Shown: piece after piece, positions 37,702 to 46,626 of the stretch
Position numbering within the stretch: the first letter of the stretch is position 1
Layout of the letters: every line of letters begins with the position of its first letter
Assembly: GCA_017308575.1 (NCBI GenBank)
Contig: JAFKEQ010000002.1
Location: 250,832-314,831, forward strand
DNA: 64,000 bases
Direction of reading: 5' to 3'
DNA from: Afipia sp.
GTDB lineage: Bacteria; Pseudomonadota; Alphaproteobacteria; Rhizobiales; Xanthobacteraceae
Notes under the pieces: generated by a model
Databases searched by the model: none
Told to the model about the DNA's origin: nothing
What the model saw: only the letters and a program-made list of their open reading frames with translations
Program-made: the position numbers and the translations under genes

Positions 37702-38280
37702 ATGAAAATATATGGCGACCTGAATTCCGGAAATTGCCTGAAGGTGAAGTGGGTCTGCGACAAGCTCTCGCGGCGCTACGACTGGGTCGATATCGACACC
37801 ATGAAGGGCCAGACCCACACGCCGGAATTCCTCAAGCTGAACGGCGCGGGGCAGGTGCCCGTGCTCGAACTGGACGATGGCCGCACGCTGGCGCAATCCA
37901 ACGCCATCATCCGCTATCTCGCGCGCGGCACCGATCTCATTCCGGCGGAAACGTTCCTGGCGGCGAAAATGGACGAGTGGCTGTTCTGGGAGCAGTACAG
38001 CCATGAGCCTTACATCGCGGTCTGCCGTTTCCAGATGGTCTACCTCGGCAAGTCGCAGGGCGATCTCGACCCGGAGAAGGTCAAGCGGGGCTACTTCGCG
38101 CTGGCGCGGATGGAGCACGAACTGAAGGATCGCCGCTTTCTTGTCGGCGATGTGCTCTCCCTCGCGGATGTCGCCTTGCTGGCCTACACCCGCGTCGCTC
38201 ACGAAGGCGGTTTCCATCTCGACGGCTATGCGTCGGTAAAGCGCTGGACCGGCGATTGCGAAAAGACACTGGGGCTGTAG
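37702..38280 (+). CDS. Glutathione S-transferase family protein
   Basis: A 192-residue GST, shorter than the usual 210-230. It starts MKIYGDLNSGNCLKVKWVCD, with the SGNCLKV active-site region, then GQVPVLELDDGRTLAQSNAI in the thioredoxin-like domain. The helical domain includes FLVGDVLSLADVALLAYTRV and ends abruptly at EKTLGL. It is the fourth GST in the window. The next small gene begins two bases after the stop, so they are co-transcribed. Confidence 0.87.
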   Translation: MKIYGDLNSGNCLKVKWVCDKLSRRYDWVDIDTMKGQTHTPEFLKLNGAGQVPVLELDDGRTLAQSNAIIRYLARGTDLIPAETFLAAKMDEWLFWEQYSHEPYIAVCRFQMVYLGKSQGDLDPEKVKRGYFALARMEHELKDRRFLVGDVLSLADVALLAYTRVAHEGGFHLDGYASVKRWTGDCEKTLGL

Positions 38281-38282
38281 TC

Positions 38283-38570
38283 ATGGCAGGGATCGATCCC
38301 GTGACGGCAGGCGCCGTCCTTCTCGCCACCGCAGCCACAGATGCGGTCTATGTCATGTTCACATCCGCCGTGGTGGCGCGCAGGCGCATCCCCGCAGCCA
38401 GCTGGAGCAGCCTTTGGTATCTGCTCTCGTCCTATGCCGTGATCAGCTACACCGAGAACTGGGTCTATGTGGCCTTCGCGGCGGTGGGTTCCTGGCTCGG
38501 CGCATTCGCCACCATCACGTTCCTGCACCGGCCGCCGGGCGGGCCTCCGGTGGGGGCGTCGCCGGAGTGA
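38283..38570 (+). CDS. Small membrane protein, hypothetical
   Basis: A 95-residue protein with three hydrophobic segments (about residues 7-30, 43-58 and 62-83) and a proline-rich cytoplasmic tail (HRPPGGPPVG). The ATG follows the GST stop almost directly, indicating translational coupling. No family was recognised; the pattern TDAVYVMFTSAVVARR and SYAVISYTENWVYVAFA may help find relatives. Confidence 0.65.
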   Translation: MAGIDPVTAGAVLLATAATDAVYVMFTSAVVARRRIPAASWSSLWYLLSSYAVISYTENWVYVAFAAVGSWLGAFATITFLHRPPGGPPVGASPE

Positions 38571-38629
38571 CACCTGGCGATGCGAGAAAGCGGCGGGAAT
38601 CTCCTTTATTCACGACGACATATCTTCGC

Positions 38630-38744
38630 GTCGTCCTGGCGAAGGCCGGGACCCATCACCCTTGTCATGGACGTCGAGAAATGAGGATTCCGCATCTGAT
38701 AGCCGGGTTCGGTGGTTATGGGTCCCGGCCTTCGCCGGGACGAC
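38630..38744. repeat. Palindromic repeat, GTCGTCCxGGCGAAGGCCGGGACC family
   Basis: Left arm GTCGTCCTGGCGAAGGCCGG continuing GACCCAT; right arm ATGGGTCCCGGCCTTCGCCG continuing GGACGAC. Between them is a GAGGATTCCGCATCT/TTCACGACG-like spacer. It ends about 70 bases before the serC leader. Confidence 0.75.
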
Positions 38745-38812
38745 CTGAACAGCGTCTCTGCATCCCAGCTTTGTGATTTTCGTCCGGCGATGTTTCTTGA
38801 CGAAATCCGAAA

Positions 38813-38872
38813 CCTTCCATATTGACGGCGGCGGGACACCTCCCCCCAACGGGAGGCTCACTATCTGGAAGG
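38813..38872 (+). ncRNA. serC leader RNA with RBS-covering stem
   Basis: The outer stem pairs CCTTCCA (38813-38819) with TGGAAGG (38866-38872), and an inner hairpin pairs CCTCCC (38839-38844) with GGGAGG (38851-38856). The right outer arm contains the ribosome binding site of serC, seven bases before its ATG. The serC leader is an established alphaproteobacterial cis-regulatory RNA found at exactly this place. The fold is read by eye and was not compared with the family model. Confidence 0.7.
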
Positions 38873-38879
38873 ATAGACG

Positions 38880-40052
38880 ATGATCGTCGCGAAGCCCGGC
38901 ACCAAGCCGACCATTCCGCATTTCTCCTCCGGCCCCTGCGCCAAGCGCCCCGGCTGGGCCCCCCAAAATCTCAAGGACGCTGCCCTCGGCCGTTCGCATC
39001 GCGCGAAGGTCGGCAAGGCCAAGCTCAAGCTCGCGATCGATCTGACGCGCGAAGTGCTTGAAGTTCCGGCCGACTACAAGATCGGCATCGTCCCCGCGTC
39101 CGACACCGGCGCGGTCGAAATGGCGCTGTGGTCGCTGCTCGGCCCGCGTCCCGTCACCACCATCGCCTGGGAATCCTTCGGTGAGGGCTGGGTCAGCGAT
39201 ATCGTCAAGGAACTCAAGCTCAAGGACGTCGTGAAGCTTCACGCCGGCTATGGCGAGATTCCGGACCTGTCGAAGGCCGACAAGAATTCCGACATCGTGT
39301 TCACCTGGAACGGCACCACCTCCGGCGTGCGCGTTCCGAACGCCGACTGGATCAGGGCCGACCGTGAAGGCCTGACCATCTGCGACGCGACCTCCGCCGC
39401 CTTCGCGCAGCCGCTCGACTGGCCGAAGCTCGATGTTGTCACCTTCTCCTGGCAGAAGGCGCTGGGCGGCGAAGCCGCGCACGGCATGCTGATCCTGTCG
39501 CCGCGCGCCGTGGCCCGCCTCGAAAGCTACACGCCGCCGTGGCCGCTGCCGAAGATCTTCCGCATGACCAAGGGCGGCAAGCTCAACGAAGGCATCTTCG
39601 TCGGCGAAACCATCAACACGCCGTCGATGCTCTGCGTTGAGGACTATCTCGATGCGCTGAACTGGGCGAAGTCCGTCGGCGGCCTCAAGGCGCTGATCGC
39701 GCGCGCCGACGCCAATACCAAGGTGCTGGCCGACTGGAAGGCGAAGACGCCGTGGGTGGATTTCCTCGCGGCCGATCCGGCGATCCGCTCCAACACCTCG
39801 GTGTGCCTGAAGGTGGTCGATCCGGCGATCACGGCGCTCTCCGCCGACGCGCAGGCCGACTTCGCCAAGAAGCTGGTTGCTGCTGTGGAGAAGGAAGGCG
39901 CGGGTTACGACTTCGGCCACTATCGCGATGCGCCCGCGGGCCTTCGCATCTGGTGCGGCGCGACTGTCGAAGCCAAGGACGTCGAGATTCTGACGCAGTG
40001 GCTCGACTGGGCGTTCGCCGAGACCAAGGCTTCGCTGGCGAAAGCGGCTTAA
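38880..40052 (+). CDS. serC: Phosphoserine aminotransferase
   Basis: A 390-residue PLP enzyme converting 3-phosphohydroxypyruvate and glutamate to O-phosphoserine, the second step of serine synthesis; it also serves pyridoxine synthesis in some bacteria. It is of the long alphaproteobacterial/archaeal type. Landmarks are [14 protein letters not shown] (13-26), [34 protein letters not shown] and the PLP Lys193 in [10 protein letters not shown]. It is followed by serA, 218 bases on, as expected for a serine-biosynthesis unit, and is probably controlled by the leader hairpin. Confidence 0.95.
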   Translation: MIVAKPGTKPTIPHFSSGPCAKRPGWAPQNLKDAALGRSHRAKVGKAKLKLAIDLTREVLEVPADYKIGIVPASDTGAVEMALWSLLGPRPVTTIAWESFGEGWVSDIVKELKLKDVVKLHAGYGEIPDLSKADKNSDIVFTWNGTTSGVRVPNADWIRADREGLTICDATSAAFAQPLDWPKLDVVTFSWQKALGGEAAHGMLILSPRAVARLESYTPPWPLPKIFRMTKGGKLNEGIFVGETINTPSMLCVEDYLDALNWAKSVGGLKALIARADANTKVLADWKAKTPWVDFLAADPAIRSNTSVCLKVVDPAITALSADAQADFAKKLVAAVEKEGAGYDFGHYRDAPAGLRIWCGATVEAKDVEILTQWLDWAFAETKASLAKAA

Positions 40053-40059
40053 TGCTTTT

Positions 40060-40233
40060 CACCTCTCCCCGCATACGGGGAGAGGTCGGATTGCGAAGCA
40101 ATCCGGGTGAGGGGCTTCTTCCCTCGCCGCGGCGGTTAAGCCCCTCACCCCGACCCTCTCCCCGTAAGAACGGGGCGAGGGAGAACAAATTCCCCAACTC
40201 GATTTCGCCACCCTCTCCCACAAGGGGAGAGGG
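40060..40233. repeat. Palindromic repeat cluster between serC and serA, CACCTCTCCCCG family
   Basis: Several nested hairpins: CACCTCTCCCCGCATACGGG then GAGAGG; GGATTGCGAAGCAATCC; CCCCTCACCCCGACCCTCTC then CCCGTAAGAACGGGGCGAGG; and CCCTCTCCCACAAGGGGAGA then GGG. It takes up nearly all of the serC-serA gap and may attenuate serA relative to serC. Confidence 0.75.
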
Positions 40234-40270
40234 TTAAAACGGCTCCGAACTCAGATCAGGATCACACCCC

Positions 40271-41860
40271 ATGACCAAACCAAAAGTTCTCATTTCCGAC
40301 GCGCTCTCTCCCGCTGCCGTTCAGATCTTCAAGGATCGCGGTGTCGAGGTCGATTTCCAGCCGGATCTCGGCAAGGACAAGGACAAGCTCGCCGAGATCA
40401 TCGGCAACTATGACGGCCTTGCGATCCGCTCGGCCACCAAGGCGACCGCGAAGATTCTCGAGAAGGCCAAAAACCTCAAGGTGATCGGCCGCGCGGGCAT
40501 CGGCGTCGACAATGTCGAAATTCCCGCCGCCACGGCCAAGGGCATCATCGTGATGAACACGCCGTTCGGCAATTCGATCACCACCGCCGAACACGCGATC
40601 ACGCTCATGCTCGCGCTGGCCCGCGAAATCCCCGCCGCCGACGCCTCCACCCAGGCGGGCAAGTGGGAGAAGAACCGCTTCATGGGCGTTGAAATCACCG
40701 CCAAGACGCTGGGCGTGATCGGCTGCGGCAACATCGGCGCCATCGTCGCCGACCGCGCGCTCGGCCTGCGCATGAAGGTGATCGCGTTCGATCCGTTCCT
40801 GTCGCCGGAGCGCGCCAAGGACATCGGCGTCGAGAAGGTCGAACTCGACGACCTGCTCAAGCGCGCCGACTTCATCACCCTGCACACGCCGCTGACCGAG
40901 AAGACCAAGAACATTCTCGACGCGTCGGCGCTGGCCAAGACCAAGAAGGGCGTGCGCATCATCAACTGCGCGCGCGGCGGTCTGGTGGACGAGCAGGCGC
41001 TGGCGGCAGCGCTCGATAGCGGCCATGTCGCGGGCGCGGCCTTCGACGTGTTCGTGGAAGAGCCCGCCAAGGCCAACGTGCTGTTCGGCCGGGCAAACGT
41101 GATCTGCACGCCGCATCTCGGCGCTTCCACCACGGAAGCGCAGGAGAACGTCGCGCTGCAGGTTGCCGAACAGATGTCGGACTATCTGCTCACCGGCGCG
41201 ATCTCCAATGCGGTCAACTTCCCCTCGATCACGGCGGAAGAAGCGCCGAAGCTGAAGCCGTTCATCGAACTCGCCGAAAAGCTCGGCTCGTTCGCGGGCC
41301 AGCTCACCGAGACCGGCATTTCCAAGGTGACCATCACCTATGAAGGCCATGTCTCGGAAATGAAGATCAAGGCTCTGACATCGGCGGCTTTGAGCGGTCT
41401 GCTGCGCCCGATGCTGGGCGACGTCAACGTCGTTTCCGCGCCGGTGGTGGCGAAGGAGCGCGGCATGGTGGTGGACGAGGTGGTCCGCGCCGCCGAGGGC
41501 GATTACGAAAGCCTGATCACGGTGAGCGTCGCCACCGAGCGTCAGGAGCGCTCCGTGTCCGGCACGGTGTTCGCCGACGGCGTGCCGCGCCTTGTGGACG
41601 TCAAGGGCATCCGCGTCGATGCCGAATTCGGCAAGTCGATGATCTACGTCACCAACGAGGACAAGCCGGGCTTCATCGGCCAGTTCGCCTCGCTGCTCGG
41701 CGATGCGGGCGTCAACATCGCGACCTTCAACCTCGGCCGTCACAAGCAGGGCGGCGACGCCATCGCGCTGGTCGAGGTCGACGGCACGGTGCCTGCCGAT
41801 GTTCTGGCGAAGACGCTGAAGCTGCCGCACGTCAAGCAGGCCAAGGCACTTAGCTTTTAA
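40271..41860 (+). CDS. serA: D-3-phosphoglycerate dehydrogenase
   Basis: A 529-residue enzyme oxidising 3-phosphoglycerate to 3-phosphohydroxypyruvate with NAD, the first step of serine synthesis. The Rossmann loop is GVIGCGNIG (148-156), then the catalytic segments NCARGGLVDE and the His in CTPHLGASTTEA. An intervening (ASB) domain follows, with a C-terminal ACT domain (about 457-529, MIYVTNEDKPGFIGQFASLL) that typically binds serine for feedback control. It is of the long (type I) form. A 17-base duplication spans its stop codon. Confidence 0.97.
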   Translation: MTKPKVLISDALSPAAVQIFKDRGVEVDFQPDLGKDKDKLAEIIGNYDGLAIRSATKATAKILEKAKNLKVIGRAGIGVDNVEIPAATAKGIIVMNTPFGNSITTAEHAITLMLALAREIPAADASTQAGKWEKNRFMGVEITAKTLGVIGCGNIGAIVADRALGLRMKVIAFDPFLSPERAKDIGVEKVELDDLLKRADFITLHTPLTEKTKNILDASALAKTKKGVRIINCARGGLVDEQALAAALDSGHVAGAAFDVFVEEPAKANVLFGRANVICTPHLGASTTEAQENVALQVAEQMSDYLLTGAISNAVNFPSITAEEAPKLKPFIELAEKLGSFAGQLTETGISKVTITYEGHVSEMKIKALTSAALSGLLRPMLGDVNVVSAPVVAKERGMVVDEVVRAAEGDYESLITVSVATERQERSVSGTVFADGVPRLVDVKGIRVDAEFGKSMIYVTNEDKPGFIGQFASLLGDAGVNIATFNLGRHKQGGDAIALVEVDGTVPADVLAKTLKLPHVKQAKALSF

Positions 41861-41882
41861 AGGCGCTTAGCTTTTAAAGGCG
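41849..41882. repeat. 17-base tandem duplication across the serA stop codon
   Basis: CTTAGCTTTTAAAGGCG occurs twice without a gap (41849-41865 and 41866-41882). The first copy supplies the last codons and TAA stop of serA; the second lies just outside, so the duplication does not change the protein. Confidence 0.85.
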
Positions 41883-41934
41883 CTTGGCCTCCAAGAGGCG
41901 CGGCCGGTTTCACGCCGCATCTTACGTGTTCGTT

Positions 41935-41974
41935 AAAGCCGCCTCCGGCCTTTGCCGGGGGCGGCTTTGCTTTG
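41935..41974 (+). terminator. Intrinsic terminator after serA
   Basis: AAAGCCGCC pairs with GGCGGCTTT, with an inner CCGG/CCGG extension, followed by a weak T-rich stretch (GCTTTG). Confidence 0.75.
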
Positions 41975-42121
41975 AGCGCGAGTCCTCCCGGCACTATCGC
42001 TCTGGTTGCCGGACGGGCGTGCCGCTGCCGGGGCGGGTAAGGAACCTGAAAGGAACTTTCGTTAATGAGTTGATTAAGTCCCGCCGCGCAGAAGCGCGTC
42101 ATTTCGCCTCGGAGTTGTCAC

Positions 42122-43807
42122 GTGAAATTGCTGAACAACCTGCCCATCACCGCCAAGCTCGCGATCCTTGTCGGTATCACCTTGCTTGGCCTTGCTGTTG
42201 CGGGGCTTTATTCCGCCTACACGATGTGCGAGGAAATGCTGAATGCGCGCGTGGTGCAGACCCATGCGCTGGTGGACACCGCGCGCAACATGGCGGCCGG
42301 ACTGCAGAAGCAGGTCGATGCCGGGCAGATGACCAAGGACGCCGCCATCGAGGAATGGGCCAAGCGCGTGCGGACCATGAATTACGAGGGGGACGGCTAC
42401 ATGTTCTCCTACACCATGGACGGCATCACCGTGTCCGCGCCGGACCCGAAGCAGATCGGCACCAATCGGCTCGACATCCCGACCAACGGCCGCAAGCTGG
42501 CGCGCGAACTGCGTGACGGCGTCGCCGCCAAGGGCGATGTCACCCTTCACTACGAATACTACAAGCCGAACCAGAAAGAGCCGATCCGCAAGATGTCCTA
42601 TGCGGTCGCAATTCCCGGCTGGAATCTGTTCGTCGGCACCGGCGCCTATCTCGACGATATCGACGCCAAGCTGTTCCCGATCTTCATGGCGCTCGGCGCG
42701 GCCATCCTCGGTATCGCCATGGTCGCCGGCTTGGCGGCCTGGTTCATCGGCCGCAGCATCACCCGTCCGCTCGGCCAGCTCGGCACGCGCATGCAGACGC
42801 TCGCGGATGGCCAGCTCGACGAGGAGATTCCGGGCGTCGGCCGCCGCGACGAGATCGGCAAGATGGCCGCGACCGTGCAGGTGTTCAAGGACAATGCGGA
42901 GCGCATTCGCGGGCTGGAACAGCAGGAAGCGGAAGCCGCGCGCCGCGCCGCCGCGGAGCGTCAGGCGGCGATGCAAAGCATCGCCAGCGACTTCGAAAGC
43001 AGCGTCAACGGGATCGTCCATTCGGTGGCTTCATCCGCCGTCGCCATGCAGACCACGGCGGAATCCATGACGTCGTCGGCGGGTGCCGCCAGCACCCGTG
43101 CGGCCAATGTCGCCTCGGCGTCGGAGCGCGCATCGAATAATGTCAGCACGGTTGCCGCCGCGGCGGAAGAACTGTCGAGCTCGGTCACCGAGATCGCCCG
43201 GCAGGTCAACCAGTCCAACGAGATCGCCAGCAAGGCCGTGGGCGACGCCGAGCGCACCAATGCGACGGTGCAGGTGCTCTCCAGCGGCGCGGAAAAAATC
43301 GGCGAGGTGGTGCAACTCATTCACAGCATCGCGTCGCAGACCAACCTGCTCGCGCTCAACGCGACCATCGAAGCGGCGCGCGCCGGCGAGGCCGGTCGCG
43401 GCTTTGCGGTGGTGGCGTCGGAAGTAAAGGCGCTGGCGAACCAGACGGCGAAGGCGACCGAGGAAATCTCGGCGCAGGTCGCGGCGATGCAGGCCACCAC
43501 CAGCGATGCGGTGGTCTCGATCCAGGGCATCACCGAAACCATCACGCGGATGAGCGAGATCACCATGAACATCTCGAGCGCCGTGGAAGAGCAGGGCGCG
43601 GCGACGCGCGAAATCGCGCGCAACATTCAGTCGGTGGCGGCGGGCTCGAACGAGATCAGCGAGCATATCGGAGGCGTCAGTGCCGCGGCGGCCGAGACCG
43701 GCACGGCGGCGACCGACGTGCTCTCCAGCGCGCGCGATCTCGACCAGCAGTCGGGCATGCTGCGCCTCGCGGTGGACGAATTTCTCGGCAAGGTCCGCGC
43801 GGCGTAA
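42122..43807 (+). CDS. Methyl-accepting chemotaxis protein with Cache sensor
   Basis: A 561-residue chemoreceptor. Transmembrane helix 1 is about residues 12-31; the periplasmic sensor (about 40-185) has the sCache_2/PAS-like pattern with [15 protein letters not shown] and [16 protein letters not shown]; helix 2 is near 188-212; a HAMP linker starts at [11 protein letters not shown]. The signalling domain has the hairpin tip segment [20 protein letters not shown] followed by [14 protein letters not shown]. It lacks a visible CheR-binding pentapeptide at the end. A GTG start follows CTCGGAG. Ligand is unknown. Confidence 0.93.
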   Translation: MKLLNNLPITAKLAILVGITLLGLAVAGLYSAYTMCEEMLNARVVQTHALVDTARNMAAGLQKQVDAGQMTKDAAIEEWAKRVRTMNYEGDGYMFSYTMDGITVSAPDPKQIGTNRLDIPTNGRKLARELRDGVAAKGDVTLHYEYYKPNQKEPIRKMSYAVAIPGWNLFVGTGAYLDDIDAKLFPIFMALGAAILGIAMVAGLAAWFIGRSITRPLGQLGTRMQTLADGQLDEEIPGVGRRDEIGKMAATVQVFKDNAERIRGLEQQEAEAARRAAAERQAAMQSIASDFESSVNGIVHSVASSAVAMQTTAESMTSSAGAASTRAANVASASERASNNVSTVAAAAEELSSSVTEIARQVNQSNEIASKAVGDAERTNATVQVLSSGAEKIGEVVQLIHSIASQTNLLALNATIEAARAGEAGRGFAVVASEVKALANQTAKATEEISAQVAAMQATTSDAVVSIQGITETITRMSEITMNISSAVEEQGAATREIARNIQSVAAGSNEISEHIGGVSAAAAETGTAATDVLSSARDLDQQSGMLRLAVDEFLGKVRAA

Positions 43808-43843
43808 AACTTCGGGTGAGTCTCGGAGGCCGATTTACAAAGG

Positions 43844-44053
43844 TGTCGTCCCCGCCAAAGCGGGGACCCAGACCAGACCAACGCCACATTCTGAAATCGC
43901 GTCATCCTGAGGTGCGAGCCGCATTTGCGGCGAGCCTCGAAGGATGCGCGGTCGCATGCATCGACATCCTTCGAGGCTCGCAAGAGCTCGCACCTCAGGA
44001 TGACGATGCTCGCCCGTCGGCCAGATGGGTCCCCGCTTTCGCGGGGACGACAT
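43844..44053. repeat. Composite nested palindromic repeat, second copy
   Basis: Outer pair GTCGTCCCCGCCAAAGCGGG ... ATGGGTCCCCGC and GCGGGGACGAC; inner pair CGTCATCCTGAGGTGCGAGC ... GCTCGCACCTCAGGATGACG with a central CCTCGAAGGATG/CATCCTTCGAGG pair. The arrangement matches 13256-13459 closely. Confidence 0.8.
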
Positions 44054-44075
44054 CGTGCATATGCAGAGGGATGAC

Positions 44076-45068
44076 TTACTGCTTCTCGATCTTGGCCTGA
44101 CGGATCAGCTTCTCCCAGACCACAAGCTGTTCCTTCAGGAACGCGTCGAAGCTCTCCGGCGTGCCGGAGAAAGCTTCCATGCCGCGGCCGGCGAGTTCCT
44201 TCCGGATGTCGGGCCGCTCGATCACCTTGCGGATTTCGGCGTTCAGCTTGGTCACGATGTCTTTCGGCATATTGGCCGGGCCGAGATAGCCCTGCCATGA
44301 GGTGATGTCGAAACCCTTGACCCCGGCTTCGTCCATGGTGGGAAGCTGCGGCAGCAGCGCCGAGCGTTTCATCGTGGTCACCGCCAGCGCTTTCAGCACG
44401 CCCGCATTGACGTGGGGCAGGCCGGTCGGCACGTCCACGAACATCATGGAGACGCGGCCTGCGATGACGTCGGTCAGCGCGGGCGGCGAGCTTTTGTAGG
44501 GCACGTGGAGGAGATCGAGCCCGGCCAGCGCCGCGAAGGTCGCGCCGGAGACGATCGCCGACGAACTGCCGCTGGCATAGGAGTATTTGCCCGGCTCCTT
44601 CTTCGCCAGCGCGATCAGGTCCGCCACCGAATTGACCGGCAGTTTCGGATCGATCACCAGCATGAAAGGCAAGTCGCCGGTGCGCGCGATCGGCGTGAAA
44701 TCCTTGATCGGATCGTAGGTCATGTTCTTCAGCAGATACGGATTTGCCGAATGCGAGGTATTGGTGGTGACGAACAGCGTGTAGCCGTCGGGCTCCGCGC
44801 GCGCGACATAACTGGCGGCGATCGAGCCGTTGGCGCCGGGCTTGTTCTCGATCACGATGTTGGTGCCGAGTCCGACGGCGAGTTCCTTCGCGATCAGCCG
44901 CGTTGTGGTGTCGGTGCCGCTGCCCGCCGCGAAGGGCAGGATCAGCGTGATGTTCTTGCCCGGCGCGGGATAGGGCGTCTGCGCCAGTAAAGGCGCGGCC
45001 ATAGCAAGGCTGGCTGCTGCGACAAGCATTCCGGCGATCGGCGATCGCAATTGTCTCGCGAACTTCAT
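44076..45068 (-). CDS. Bug-family periplasmic solute receptor
   Basis: A 330-residue exported binding protein of the tripartite tricarboxylate transporter receptor (TctC/Bug) family. The signal peptide ends PLLA, followed by YPAPGKNITLILPFAAGSG and DTTTRLIAKELA, then VIENKPGANGSIAA and LLHVPYKSSPPALTDVIAGR, which are characteristic. These proteins bind carboxylates and other small compounds. No TctA/TctB membrane genes are nearby, so it may be an orphan receptor sharing a distant transporter. Confidence 0.9.
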   Translation of the reverse strand: MKFARQLRSPIAGMLVAAASLAMAAPLLAQTPYPAPGKNITLILPFAAGSGTDTTTRLIAKELAVGLGTNIVIENKPGANGSIAASYVARAEPDGYTLFVTTNTSHSANPYLLKNMTYDPIKDFTPIARTGDLPFMLVIDPKLPVNSVADLIALAKKEPGKYSYASGSSSAIVSGATFAALAGLDLLHVPYKSSPPALTDVIAGRVSMMFVDVPTGLPHVNAGVLKALAVTTMKRSALLPQLPTMDEAGVKGFDITSWQGYLGPANMPKDIVTKLNAEIRKVIERPDIRKELAGRGMEAFSGTPESFDAFLKEQLVVWEKLIRQAKIEKQ

Positions 45069-45215
45069 GTGAAACCGTCTCCCCCTGTTGTGACGCGCGT
45101 GTCGTCAGGTGCCGCCGGTAGCATGAAGGCGGACCTGCGCCGTTCGTTCGCGGTCAGACTGCTTGAAGCGGAGGGAAAATGCGAGAGGTCTTGCGCCGCT
45201 GCTGCGGCGCATCAA

Positions 45216-46157
45216 TCAGGATCGCGGCCGGGCCGATCCGCGCCGGGATGCCGTGAAGATGCCCGCCAGCACCAGCACGTAGCCGACCAGATGAAACATC
45301 TCCGGCTTTTCGCCGAGCAGGACAATGGCCATCACCGAGCCGAACACCGGCACCAGATGAAAGAATGGCGCGGCGCGGTTCGGGCCGATCAGCTCGATGC
45401 TGCGGTTGAAGAACAGGTAGGCCAGCGTCGAGGGAAACAGCACCACGAACACGAGTGTCGAGATCGTGAGGGTGTCCGCCGTCAGTGTCTCGCCGCGGGA
45501 CGCTTCGAACATCACCAGCGGCAGCAGCATCAGCGCGCCGCAGCCGGTGGTAAAGGCCATCAGCGACAGCGGATTGGTCTTCGGACGTTTCGGCATCAGC
45601 GCGGAATAAAGCCCGAAGATGCACAGCGCTCCCGCGAACATCAGGTCGCCGGCATTGAGTTCGATCGAGGCGAGCGCCGCGAGATTGCCGCGCAGGATGA
45701 TGACCAGAACGCCGAACAGCGACACCGCGATGCCGATGGTCTGCGCCCAGGTCAGCTTCACGCGAAACAGGATCAGCGACCACAGTGCGACGAACAGCGG
45801 ACCGGAGGACTGGATCAACAGCGCGTTCAGCGCCTGCGTGTGCTGCAGGCCCCAGTAGGAGAGGGCGTTGTTCAGGCCGATGCCGGTCAGCGCCAGCATC
45901 AGCAGCAGCGGCAGATGACGGCGCATCACGGGCCAGTCGCGCCGCAGATGCGGCCAGGCGAACGGCGCGAGAACGAGGAAGGTGCCGGCCCAGCGGCAGA
46001 AGGTCAGGGTGAAGGGCGGGACATGCCCGGCCACATAGCGCCCAAGGACGATGTTGCCCGCCCAGAACAGCGCCATCAGGCTGAGCATCAGATAAGGCTG
46101 ATTGAAAAGCCAGGCGGTCACGGATGGCTTGCGCAAGGGCGTATCGGCGACGGTCAT
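45216..46157 (-). CDS. EamA/DMT-family exporter
   Basis: A 313-residue ten-helix drug/metabolite transporter with two EamA repeats. Features are SLMALFWAGNIVLGRYVAGH in helix 1, FTLTFCRWAGTFLVLAPFAW, GIGLNNALSYWGLQHT, GPNRAAPFFHLVPVFGSVMA and AIVLLGEKPEMFHLVGYVL. The start MTVADTPLRK removes a 50-residue upstream extension of non-coding look. Family members export amino acids or other metabolites; the substrate is unknown. Confidence 0.88.
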   Translation of the reverse strand: MTVADTPLRKPSVTAWLFNQPYLMLSLMALFWAGNIVLGRYVAGHVPPFTLTFCRWAGTFLVLAPFAWPHLRRDWPVMRRHLPLLLMLALTGIGLNNALSYWGLQHTQALNALLIQSSGPLFVALWSLILFRVKLTWAQTIGIAVSLFGVLVIILRGNLAALASIELNAGDLMFAGALCIFGLYSALMPKRPKTNPLSLMAFTTGCGALMLLPLVMFEASRGETLTADTLTISTLVFVVLFPSTLAYLFFNRSIELIGPNRAAPFFHLVPVFGSVMAIVLLGEKPEMFHLVGYVLVLAGIFTASRRGSARPRS

Positions 46158-46301
46158 TACTGTTCTGTGAGAAGGCCGTGGGTGAGTTGTGCCGGATTTC
46201 ACGTGATCCGCAACCGACAATCCCGGATTGCTCCATTGCGCCGTTCGGGCAGCACCTCTCTCGGCCTGTGAAAGCGTTGCGGATATTCGGCGGGCCATCC
46301 G

Positions 46302-46385
46302 CGTCATTGCGAGCGAAGCGAAGCAATCCAGCTTTTTCAGTAAAAGATATGGATTGCTTCGTCGCTAACGCTCCTCGCAATGACG
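46302..46385. repeat. Palindromic repeat, CGTCATTGCGAGCGAAGC family, copy 3
   Basis: Left arm CGTCATTGCGAGCGAAGCGA followed by AGCAATCC; right arm GGATTGCTTCGTCGC and CTCCTCGCAATGACG. It lies in the 469-base gap between the EamA gene and purA, which holds no supportable gene; the purA promoter must be in its right half. Confidence 0.8.
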
Positions 46386-46626
46386 CGGGTGGGGTCTGCG
46401 ATCTCTGTGACGGGAGAGGCCGCAGGCTCGCCAAGAGCAATTCCGGCTGACCGGATTTACAGGACATATCAATGATTTGACCTGTGCATCGGGGAAATCC
46501 TGCGCCCCTTGGCGCTTGCGTCCCATGCGCGCATCCGTTATCCGGTGACATGCCTCGCAAGCCTTACCCTAGCTGCAGGGCGCTGGAATTCCAGCGGATT
46601 TGCGGGTTGCGGGAGATTATCTGGAC

